Of a stretch of DNA of 6,197 nt, positions 1 through 5,904 are shown in pieces; the stretch's first letter is position 1; every line of letters begins with the position of its first letter. The stretch is from Desulfotomaculaceae bacterium. Its GTDB lineage: Bacteria; Bacillota; Desulfotomaculia; Desulfotomaculales; Pelotomaculaceae. The notes under the pieces were generated by a model, which did not search any database, had not been told where the DNA came from, and worked only from the letters and a program-made list of their open reading frames with translations. Made by a program: the position numbers and the translations under genes. The stretch spans positions 1 to 6,197 of the forward strand of contig JAQVLS010000100.1 of the NCBI GenBank assembly GCA_028704035.1, read 5' to 3'.

Positions 1-397
1 CGCTCATTTCCTCCAGTTTCGACCGCAATTCATCCTGTCTTTCCATGAATGTCAGGATCTCGTCTTCCGCCTTTTTTACCGTGTTTTTTAAACTCTCCAA
101 CTTCTTACTGTTTGAATTCATTTCTTTGACATTAGTAATCGAGCCGTCATATAACTTCTTTCCCAGGATTGTGATCTGTTCATTGGCGCTGTCAACGTCC
201 ATCTCTTTTATTTTTTGACTTTTTTTTACGCCGTTGTATTCTTCCTTTATTTTATTGAACAGCACTCCGCCTTTTTCAATATCGGCTTTAAGAAACTTCA
301 GCTCTTCCGCTATCTGACCTCCTTTTAATTTTTTTTCCAGAGCCATTTTCCGTCCATCGAGGACCTGGATTTCCCATAGCATTTTTAAATCCGGCAT
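1..397 (-). CDS. Coiled-coil C4-type zinc-ribbon protein (COG1579-like), N-terminal part only
   Basis: The reading frame starts with ATG at 397-395 and stays open to the window edge, giving 132 visible residues. A ribosome binding site (AGGAG within 405-410) sits about 8 bases upstream. The visible protein is almost all charged helix, rich in Lys, Glu and Leu with heptad-like spacing, and carries LYDGSITNVKE at about residues 82-92. This matches the conserved 'LY.G.vtn.KE' turn of the COG1579 family, which is predicted to bind nucleic acid. Family members usually run to about 240 residues and end in a C4 zinc ribbon, so that domain should lie beyond the left edge and is not seen. The gene follows nif3 by 51 bases, a neighbourhood common for this family in Clostridia. 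A terminator-like hairpin lies in the gap, so it may be expressed below its upstream neighbours or from another promoter. Biochemical function is not established. Confidence 0.85.
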   Translation of the reverse strand, partial: MPDLKMLWEIQVLDGRKMALEKKLKGGQIAEELKFLKADIEKGGVLFNKIKEEYNGVKKSQKIKEMDVDSANEQITILGKKLYDGSITNVKEMNSNSKKLESLKNTVKKAEDEILTFMERQDELRSKLEEMS

Positions 398-411
398 ACC
401 TACATCTCCTC

Positions 412-448
412 AAAAAAAATTAAAGACAGGAAGCGCTGACTCCCTATC
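412..448 (-). terminator. Terminator-like hairpin plus T tract between nif3 and the zinc-ribbon gene
   Basis: Read on the minus strand, the nif3 stop codon is followed at once by a 9-base-pair stem. Its arms are GATAGGGAG (448-440) and CTTCCTGTC (433-425), with the loop TCAGCG. Two of the pairs are G-U wobbles. A T-rich run follows (TTTAATTTTTTTT, 424-412). This is the layout of an intrinsic terminator, though the stem is only moderately strong. The T tract runs directly into the ribosome binding site of the next gene, so it would cut off or reduce transcription into that gene. It could be a partial (attenuating) terminator inside one operon. I saw no convincing promoter between it and the downstream gene. 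Confidence 0.5.
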
Positions 449-1567
449 TTAAAAGAATGCGAATGGGTCTGTATTAGTTTCCGATAAAAGCAGCTGGATA
501 TCAATACCGGCCGCGCTGCAAATATCCCCCAGGTATTTTTGCAGCACAGGCAACACTACTGCTTCTGTGCCATAATGGCCCGCGTCAATAAAGTTCATAC
601 CGGCGGCTGCAATATCCTGGGCAGTGTGATATTTTACGTCACCGGTAACGATTGTGTCTGCTCCCGCTTTTAATGCCTCCGGCCAGAGATCGGCGCCGGA
701 ACCACCGCAAACGGCCACTGTTTGGACCGGGCGGCGGTCCGGGCTGCCGCCCAGGCGGACCGCCGGCAGTCCCAGCGTATCCTTGACAAATCCCGCAAAA
801 TGTCTCAGCGATACCGGTTCCGCAAGTTTGCCCACCCGGCCCAGGCCGCAGGACGTAACTCTGTTCTCCAACGGCAAAATATCATAAGCGGCTTCCTCGT
901 ATGGGTGGGAAGCAAGCATCGCGTCTAAGGCTTTTTTCAACAAACCAGACGGGACAATGGTCTCCAGCCTGACCTCTTCCACCTGTGCCAGCTCGCCGGC
1001 CCGGCCATAAAACGGGCTTGCTCCGGTCAGGGGTTTAAATGTCCCCGTTCCCCCGGCCATGAACGAACAGTGGCTGTAATTCCCGATCCATCCGGCGCCT
1101 GCTTCCAAAATTGCCGCACGAACTTTTTCCTCATGCCCCACCGGTATAAAAACCACCAGCTTATAAAGCCTGGCCTGCCCGGCCTGCAAAACAGCCGGTT
1201 CGGCCAAACCAAGCCTTTCGGCCAGAACGCTGTTTACCCCGCCGGCCGCGGCGTCGAGATTTGTATGTGCCGCGAAAACTGTTATATTGCTGCGTATCAG
1301 AAAGCTGATCAGCTCACCCAGCGGCTGCCTGATATTAATCGCCTTGGGTGGCCTGATCATTAGCGGGTGGTGGCTGATAATCAATGCAGCGCCTTTATCC
1401 GCAGCTTCCCGCGCTACTGCCGGATTAACATCAATAGTCAGCAGGATTTTTTCTACCGCAGCCAGGGGATCGCCCACCTGCAGGCCGCAGTTGTCCCAGC
1501 TTTCAGCCAGATAAGAAGGGGCTAATTCTTCCATTAAGTTGAATATGTCGGCGCACTTTACAGACAA
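449..1567 (-). CDS. yqfO: Nif3-like dinuclear metal center protein, YqfO type with CutA/PII-like insert
   Basis: This 372-residue protein has the length of the Bacillus YqfO type. The N-terminal Nif3 half carries WDNCGLQVGDP (24-34), SHHP (65-68, His66 and His67) and HTNLD (101-105, Asp105). The C-terminal half carries GHYGTE (330-335, His331 and Glu335). Together these are the expected ligands of the two-metal site, and all are present. Residues of about 134-235 form the inserted CutA/PII-like domain seen in three-domain members (IGNYSHCSF at 161-169, HPYEEAAYD at 221-229). The start is TTG at 1567-1565, because MSVKCADIFNLMEELAP aligns with the usual N-terminus. AGGGGTG (1581-1575) lies 7 bases upstream as the ribosome binding site. 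It overlaps trmK by 10 bases, which suggests translational coupling. Databases often label the family 'GTP cyclohydrolase 1 type 2', but its true activity is unsettled. Members form toroidal hexamers in the cytoplasm. Confidence 0.95.
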   Translation of the reverse strand: MSVKCADIFNLMEELAPSYLAESWDNCGLQVGDPLAAVEKILLTIDVNPAVAREAADKGAALIISHHPLMIRPPKAINIRQPLGELISFLIRSNITVFAAHTNLDAAAGGVNSVLAERLGLAEPAVLQAGQARLYKLVVFIPVGHEEKVRAAILEAGAGWIGNYSHCSFMAGGTGTFKPLTGASPFYGRAGELAQVEEVRLETIVPSGLLKKALDAMLASHPYEEAAYDILPLENRVTSCGLGRVGKLAEPVSLRHFAGFVKDTLGLPAVRLGGSPDRRPVQTVAVCGGSGADLWPEALKAGADTIVTGDVKYHTAQDIAAAGMNFIDAGHYGTEAVVLPVLQKYLGDICSAAGIDIQLLLSETNTDPFAFF

Positions 1568-2247
1568 GCCAATACACCCCTGATCCCCACAAGTTTATTT
1601 TCAGTTGCCAGAGCTTTTTCCATGGCGGCAGCGTTGTTTGAAACTTTCATGCCGGCCAAGGCACGCTCATAGCGGCCTGCAATTATTTCCAGGTATTTGC
1701 CGAACAAAGGATCCTTTTTTTCCGCCAGCCGGGGCCCCAGCTCCAGCAGAAGGGAGTCCCGCACTGCTTCGCAACCGGGCACGGCAACAATAACAACATA
1801 GATCCTGCCGTTTTCCTCCACAAGCTGCTCATCGTATATTTTCCAGCCGTTTGCCGCCAGCCAGATCCGGAGATCGCCGGGGTCTGCCAGTGGCTGCAGG
1901 ATGAGCATTTTGACAGTGTTTAAAACTGCCGGAGAGGCTGCCAGTATCTCCCTGATCGTATTGCCGCCCATACCGGCCAGTATAAGAACTTCGGCTTCAG
2001 CGGACTTTAAAACCTTCAACCCGTCTCCCAACCTGAGGTCAATTTTGTGATTAAGCTTATGTTCCGCCACCTGCCGGAGCGCCGACTGGAAAGGCCCGGA
2101 TCTCAGCTCGGTAGCGATTACCCTCTCGCATCGGCCTGCTTCAATGAGATAGATGGGCAGGTAAGCGTGATCAGTGCCGATATCGGCAGTCACAGACCCA
2201 GCCGGCACGTATGCGGCGGCCGCGGCCAGGCGTTTGGCCAGCTCCAT
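1558..2247 (-). CDS. trmK: tRNA (adenine(22)-N(1))-methyltransferase TrmK
   Basis: This 229-residue protein is close to the Bacillus TrmK/YqfN length (about 237). It is an AdoMet-dependent enzyme that methylates N1 of adenine 22 in the D-loop region of certain tRNAs. Visible class I methyltransferase features are motif I DIGTDHAYLP (22-31), the acidic TEL after beta 2 (46-48), GDGL (74-77), the family-typical AGMGG (91-95) and QPLADPGDLR (118-127). NGW (133-135) and ENGRIYVVIVA (145-155) follow, and a helical C-terminal tail completes it. The start is ATG at 2247-2245, because GGAGG (2258-2254) lies 6 bases upstream and the protein then begins MELAKRL as family members do. An in-frame ATG at 2361 would add 38 unrelated residues and run through the promoter and repeats. 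The gene heads the operon with nif3, as in many Firmicutes. Confidence 0.95.
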   Translation of the reverse strand: MELAKRLAAAAAYVPAGSVTADIGTDHAYLPIYLIEAGRCERVIATELRSGPFQSALRQVAEHKLNHKIDLRLGDGLKVLKSAEAEVLILAGMGGNTIREILAASPAVLNTVKMLILQPLADPGDLRIWLAANGWKIYDEQLVEENGRIYVVIVAVPGCEAVRDSLLLELGPRLAEKKDPLFGKYLEIIAGRYERALAGMKVSNNAAAMEKALATENKLVGIRGVLACL

Positions 2248-2278
2248 GGCTAACCTCCGTATACTGTATGTTAAGACC

Positions 2279-2307
2279 AGTATAGTTGATTTGGGCAAAA
2301 AAGACAA
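2279..2307 (-). promoter_or_regulatory. Sigma-A-like promoter for trmK-nif3
   Basis: On the minus strand, TTGTCT (2307-2302) and TATACT (2284-2279) are separated by exactly 17 bases. That matches the housekeeping consensus at 4 of 6 and 5 of 6 positions. Transcription would begin near 2272, giving a leader of about 25 bases before the trmK ATG with its GGAGG site. The position between the palindromic repeats and trmK fits a new transcription unit starting here. This is a sequence match only. Confidence 0.6.
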
Positions 2308-2332
2308 ACGGACGAGGAATGGGTAGATCAGC

Positions 2333-2385
2333 AATGGGGGGCATACCTCTATTACAAGCATTTCTGCATGCTGAGGAATGCCCCA
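2333..2385. repeat. REP-like palindromic unit 1
   Basis: This 53-base imperfect palindrome has arms TGGGGGGCATACCTC (2335-2349) and GAGGAATGCCCCA (2373-2385), enclosing 23 bases. Inside it, AGCAT (2357-2361) and ATGCT (2368-2372) form a second stem that stacks directly on the right arm, leaving TATTACA (2350-2356) as a one-sided bulge. It shares arm sequences, overall length and the CTATTA stretch after the left arm with the unit starting at 2392. GC-rich stems with a bulge in an intergenic gap resemble REP elements mobilised by REP-associated (Y1) transposases. No transposase is in the window. Confidence 0.65.
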
Positions 2386-2391
2386 ATAAGG

Positions 2392-2444
2392 AATGGGGAC
2401 ACACCTCTATTATGGTATTCCTTTGTTGACGAGGTATGTCCCCA
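2392..2444. repeat. REP-like palindromic unit 2
   Basis: This is the second 53-base unit, offset 59 bases from the first and with the same 23-base arm spacing. Its arms, TGGGGACACACCTC (2394-2407) and GAGGTATGTCCCCA (2431-2444), pair at 13 of 14 positions. It lies about 30 bases downstream of the pilin stop codon, so it would sit in the 3' end of the pilin transcript and could block exonucleases or slow transcription. There is no T tract, so it is not a standard intrinsic terminator. Unlike unit 1, I see no clear inner stem. Confidence 0.65.
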
Positions 2445-2473
2445 AATATATATGCGCCGCGTTAGCGGTATGT

Positions 2474-2941
2474 CTAAATTTCAGATATTTTCTTCACAAC
2501 CGGTACTTTTGAGGTCCCGTTGCTGCCTTCGCCATAGACCACAGTAGGGTCATCCTGGCCTTGCACTGTATCCCAGCCTGACCTGATGTAAAAATCCTTG
2601 CCCTCCGCGGAGGAGTTATATTTGTAATAACTTGACGCGCCCCAGGGATCAGCCACGTCAAGAGTACCGTCTAGGCTTACAACAAGCCCGGCATTCAACA
2701 TTTGGGCCTTAAAATCATCCGTCTTATCACTGAATGGATATGCGCCGTTTTCAGCATAGTAGGTGTCCAGCGCCGCCTGCATAGTGCTGATCTGCGCTTT
2801 GGCCTTGGTTACTTTGGCGTTTTCTATATAGCCCTGATAAAACTTTACTCCGCCGGCCACAAGTACGGCGATGATAATCATCACGACCATCATCTCGACC
2901 ATGGTAAAGCCTTTATCGTTGCGTAACAACCTGCGTATCAT
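2474..2941 (-). CDS. Type IV prepilin / GspG-like pseudopilin
   Basis: This 155-residue protein has a class III prepilin signal. A short basic leader (MIRRLLRNDKG) is followed by the cleavage site after Gly11, then FTMVEMMVV with Glu at mature position 5, and a hydrophobic helix to about residue 32. The helix continues in an amphipathic stretch (about 33-63, ending YYAENGAYP). The C-terminal half contains DPWG (98-101) followed by YYKY (105-108), the hallmark of the GspG major pseudopilin group, and no disulfide-forming cysteines. The prepilin peptidase encoded upstream would cleave and methylate it, and PilB/PilC would polymerise it. ATG at 2941-2939 has GGTG 5 bases upstream and AAAGGA a little further. 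It follows pilC after a structured 147-base gap. At 155 residues it is longer than a typical ComGC competence pseudopilin. Whether the fibre is a pilus, a secretion pseudopilus or a DNA-uptake structure cannot be decided here. Confidence 0.9.
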   Translation of the reverse strand: MIRRLLRNDKGFTMVEMMVVMIIIAVLVAGGVKFYQGYIENAKVTKAKAQISTMQAALDTYYAENGAYPFSDKTDDFKAQMLNAGLVVSLDGTLDVADPWGASSYYKYNSSAEGKDFYIRSGWDTVQGQDDPTVVYGEGSNGTSKVPVVKKISEI

Positions 2942-2983
2942 TATTTCACCGTTCCTTTCCTCATAAAAATATATCTCTGTTTA

Positions 2984-3058
2984 GGAATTCCCGTTTCTAG
3001 GACCCGTAGCTAGATGGCTACCCATCCCCGCCAGGGGAATCTCTACAAACACCCCCAG
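2984..3058 (-). promoter_or_regulatory. Structured leader upstream of the pilin gene (function unknown)
   Basis: The gap between pilC and the pilin gene holds several nested inverted repeats in about 75 bases. On the minus strand TCCCC (3038-3034) pairs with GGGGA (3029-3025) across a TGGC loop. GTAGC (3021-3017) pairs with GCTAC (3010-3006) across six bases. ATTCCC (3040-3035) can instead pair with GGGAAT (2992-2987) and enclose the whole region. A G run at 3056-3052 offers a third partner for the same C tract. Mutually exclusive pairings suggest a regulatory 5' leader or a processing site that sets pilin level. AGCTACGGGTCCTA recalls a short piece of the c-di-GMP-I riboswitch, but the rest of that motif is absent. 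No known RNA class is assigned. Confidence 0.35.
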
Positions 3059-3088
3059 GAAAATTCCGGTAATCAATCTATTTTACTC

Positions 3089-4321
3089 TTATATCCCTCC
3101 CCCCGGCCCGGCCTGCATGATATCTGCCATGCCAAACAGGGGCAGGTAGATAGAAAGTGCGACAAAAGCAACTATTATACCCATCGCGGCTATTAATACC
3201 GGCTCAATAAGATTGGAAAAACCGGCAAAAAGTCTCTCAGCCTCCTCCTCGTAATAAACAGCCAGCTTCTCTAGAATACTGTCCAACCGGCCCGATTCCT
3301 CACCGACAGCGATCATATGCGAGACCATGGGAGGAAACAGGAAGCTCCTCTTTAGCACGGAGGCAATCCTTTCTCCTTCCCTGACGTTAATCCTGACCTT
3401 GTTGATCTCTTGCGCCACCAGGGTGTTGCCTGATACGTTTTCCGCCACCTCCAGAGACCGCATCAGGGGCATGCCGCTCATTAAGAGAGTGGCCAATGTT
3501 CGTGTAAACCTGGCTGTCATTGTCTGGCGGAATGCTTTCCCCAGTATAGGCAGTTTCAGCATAATCCTATCCAGGACAATGCTCGAGCTTTTCCGGGCGC
3601 CTGTCCACTGTAAAACCAGGTATAGGACGGCAAATGACAAAGGTATAAGGTACCAGTAGGACGCCAGGGCGCTGCTCAAACCGATAACGATGCGGGTGGG
3701 CAGCGGCAGTTCAGCCCCCATTGACTCAAACATGCCGCTAAAGACGGGGACTACAAAAACCAGGATACCAATCACAGAGACCAGCATCATTATGGCTACC
3801 AGCAGCGGGTACATCATTGCGGACTTTATTTTTTCTCTGGACCGGTGTTCCTTTTCGAAATGCGTAGCCAGTCGGGCCACGACCTGTTCCAGCGTACCGC
3901 TTACCTCACCTGTGGCGATCATGTTTATGAAAATTTCCGGCAGGCAGCCCCGGTAAACCCGAAAAGCATCACTGAGGCTTTTCCCTTGCTCCACACTGGC
4001 GATCATTTCCCGCAGGATCCTTGTTAACCGCTGGTTTTCCGTTTGCAGAGCAAGGATGTTAAGGCAATGCAGCAGGGGCGCCCCCGCGTCCAACATGGCG
4101 GAAAACTGCCGGCAAAAAACCGCCATGCTCTTGATGTCTATTTTTAGGTTAGGAACCTTGTTTCTATCAAAAATAGCGCCGCGGGCGGGCTTTATTTCCA
4201 CCGCGAAGCAGTTCTTTTCACGCAAAATGGTTGCCACCGCGCCGGGGCTGCTGCTTTTGACCTTGCCGCAGACCATTTGGCCGGACAAATTCCTAGCTTT
4301 ATAACTGAATACCTGAGGCAT
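3089..4321 (-). CDS. pilC: Type IV pilus / type II secretion inner-membrane platform protein PilC (GspF family)
   Basis: This 410-residue protein is the usual length for PilC/GspF. It is a polytopic membrane protein that anchors the assembly ATPase and helps extract pilins into the growing fibre. After an N-terminal cytoplasmic region (about 1-65) come two T2SF repeats. Repeat 1 (about 69-192) has FCRQFSAMLDAGAPLL and MIATGEVSGTLEQV (134-147), and repeat 2 (about 272-395) has FTRTLATLLMSGMPLM and MIAVGEESGRLDSIL (336-350). Hydrophobic segments lie at about 173-195, 213-238 and 371-394, the last preceded by the conserved EP pair and ending in YLPLF. The tail AGPGGGI is short and flexible. The ATG at 4321 has a run of six G (4333-4328) 6 bases upstream. 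It lies 44 bases after the ATPase gene, surely in the same operon. It is longer than competence ComGB, which favours a PilC assignment. Confidence 0.95.
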   Translation of the reverse strand: MPQVFSYKARNLSGQMVCGKVKSSSPGAVATILREKNCFAVEIKPARGAIFDRNKVPNLKIDIKSMAVFCRQFSAMLDAGAPLLHCLNILALQTENQRLTRILREMIASVEQGKSLSDAFRVYRGCLPEIFINMIATGEVSGTLEQVVARLATHFEKEHRSREKIKSAMMYPLLVAIMMLVSVIGILVFVVPVFSGMFESMGAELPLPTRIVIGLSSALASYWYLIPLSFAVLYLVLQWTGARKSSSIVLDRIMLKLPILGKAFRQTMTARFTRTLATLLMSGMPLMRSLEVAENVSGNTLVAQEINKVRINVREGERIASVLKRSFLFPPMVSHMIAVGEESGRLDSILEKLAVYYEEEAERLFAGFSNLIEPVLIAAMGIIVAFVALSIYLPLFGMADIMQAGPGGGI

Positions 4322-4365
4322 GTTATTCCCCCCAGTAAACCAGCGGCTGTCCAGTGGTTTAGCTT

Positions 4366-5904
4366 TTATTCTCTCAGACAGGCGCGCATAATTTCTTTAA
4401 CAGTGGTGAGGCCTCCGGCTGCCTTTTCCAGCCCGTCCTCCTTAAGAGTAATCATGCCGGCGCTGACAGCCGCCTGCCTGATTTCTTCCGTGGAGACGTT
4501 TTGCAAAATAATATTTTGCAGTTCCGGCAACAGTGTCATAACCTCATAAATGGCGATGCGGCCTTTATAACCGGTAAAATTACAGTTTGCACACCCTGCG
4601 CCGGCAAACAGGCTTGTTCCCGGCGCAAGGCCGGCAAAGGCTATTTCCTTGTTATCAAGCTTACTTTTCTGCCTGCAGTGCAGACATATACGGCGTACCA
4701 ATCGCTGGGCAACTACGCCCGTAACGGAGGAAGCCACCATAAAAGGAGCTGTCCCCATATTGATCAACCTGGTAACAGCTCCCGGCGCATCGTTTGTATG
4801 AATGGTGGAAAGCACAAGGTGACCGGTGACGGCCGCCTGCACGGCAATTTCGGCTGTCTGGGGATCTCTTATTTCACCGATCATAATCACATCCGGGTCC
4901 TGTCTCAGGATGGACCGCAGGTAGTTGGCAAATGTAATGCCTGCTTTTTCATTGATCTGCGCCTGGTTGATGTTTGCCAGAGTATATTCTATCGGATCTT
5001 CGACGGTAATAATGTTTTTTTCGATGGTGTTGATTTCATTTAAGGCGGTGTAGAGGGTGGTAGTTTTGCCGCTGCCCGTCGGCCCCGTCACCAGCAGCAT
5101 ACCGTGCGAGGCCCTGATGAAACCCAGGAAACGCTTGAGATTATAGCCGGATAGGCCCAGCTGCGACAGGTTGTACCTTTTCACGTTTCCTTTGTTCAAC
5201 ACCCGTATAACTACCTTTTCACCAAACATTGTCGGCATCGTGGAAATTCTCAGATCAATGTCGCGGCCGGGCAGCTTTAATGGTATCCGGCCGTCCTGAG
5301 GCAGACGCCGCTCGGCAATATCCAGATCGGACATCACCTTTATGCGTGAGACAATCGGGAAAATCATTTTGCGGGGCAAATTCATTACCTCGCCCAGGAG
5401 ACCATCTATCCGGTACCTGATCCGGACAAAATGTTCAAACGGTTCAATGTGGATGTCACTGGCCCCTTCATCAACAGCTCTGGTCAATATCAGGTTAACC
5501 AGCCTGATCACCGGCGCCTGATCAATAAATTCTTCTTCTGGGATTGCGCCCGACTCCACGCCCTCCGGCTCAATCTCCAGGTCCTGCATCACCATTTCTA
5601 TTTCCGGTGTGCCAAAGTGTTTCTCAATAAGCATTTTTATTTCTTTTTTACCGGCGGCCAGCGGCTCTATATCACAGCCGGTAAACAGCCTTAGATCGTC
5701 AAGCGCCAGGATATTAAAAGGTTCAGCCATAGCAACAAACAAACGGTTTCCTGATTTCTTGACCGGAATCAGCATATATCTTCGTATTAAATGTTCCGGA
5801 ATTAGGCTCAAGAGGCCCAGATCTATTGCGCCAACCGGAGATAGATCCCTGCACCCGGGTATACTAATCAATACTGCGCCGGCCGCTCTCCCCACGTTCA
5901 CCAT
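4366..5904 (-). CDS. pilB: Type IV pilus assembly ATPase PilB (GspE family), lacking the N-terminal MshEN motifs
   Basis: This 512-residue secretion-superfamily ATPase powers pilin polymerisation from the cytoplasmic face. Residues of about 15-100 are the later part of the T2SSE N-domain (LIPEHLIRRYMLIPV, VAMAEPFNILALDDL). DEGASDIHIEPFE (145-157) and RIRYRIDG (161-168) open the core. The catalytic motifs are Walker A GPTGSGKT (274-281), the Asp box TVEDPIEY (300-307), Walker B DVIMIGEIRD (338-347) and the His box GHLVLSTIHTNDA (361-373). The zinc tetracysteine C407xxC410/C438xxC441 marks an assembly ATPase rather than PilT. The start is firm, with ATG at 5904-5902, GGAGG 6 bases upstream and an in-frame stop at 5937-5935. 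The usual PilB is about 50 residues longer, carrying two c-di-GMP-binding MshEN motifs that are missing here. The gene overlaps the peptidase gene by 7 bases, so translation is probably coupled. Confidence 0.95.
   Translation of the reverse strand: MVNVGRAAGAVLISIPGCRDLSPVGAIDLGLLSLIPEHLIRRYMLIPVKKSGNRLFVAMAEPFNILALDDLRLFTGCDIEPLAAGKKEIKMLIEKHFGTPEIEMVMQDLEIEPEGVESGAIPEEEFIDQAPVIRLVNLILTRAVDEGASDIHIEPFEHFVRIRYRIDGLLGEVMNLPRKMIFPIVSRIKVMSDLDIAERRLPQDGRIPLKLPGRDIDLRISTMPTMFGEKVVIRVLNKGNVKRYNLSQLGLSGYNLKRFLGFIRASHGMLLVTGPTGSGKTTTLYTALNEINTIEKNIITVEDPIEYTLANINQAQINEKAGITFANYLRSILRQDPDVIMIGEIRDPQTAEIAVQAAVTGHLVLSTIHTNDAPGAVTRLINMGTAPFMVASSVTGVVAQRLVRRICLHCRQKSKLDNKEIAFAGLAPGTSLFAGAGCANCNFTGYKGRIAIYEVMTLLPELQNIILQNVSTEEIRQAAVSAGMITLKEDGLEKAAGGLTTVKEIMRACLRE

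Noticed and set aside
2248..2361. A longer trmK start at the in-frame ATG at 2361, adding 38 residues.
   Set aside because: The added residues do not resemble the family, the ATG lies inside palindrome unit 1, and the extension crosses a good promoter. The ATG at 2247 has an ideal ribosome binding site and the expected N-terminus.
2457..2468. Hairpin CCGC/GCGG just after the pilin stop as a terminator.
   Set aside because: The stem is only 4 base pairs and no T tract follows it on the minus strand.
2984..3058. A c-di-GMP-I (GEMM) riboswitch in front of the pilin gene.
   Set aside because: Only a short GCTACGGGTCCTA-like piece matches. The conserved GGGCAAACC and GACGCAAAGC segments and the tetraloop stem are not present, so the class cannot be assigned.
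4336..4361. Inverted repeat TAAACCA/TGGTTTA between pilB and pilC.
   Set aside because: It is a 7-base-pair stem with a 12-base loop and no T run, which could be chance. It might modestly affect pilC translation, but nothing more can be said.
4501..5043. A 180-codon plus-strand open frame opposite pilB, and other plus-strand frames opposite nif3, trmK and pilC.
   Set aside because: They lie antisense to well-conserved genes, show no recognisable domain, and have compositions expected of shadow frames.
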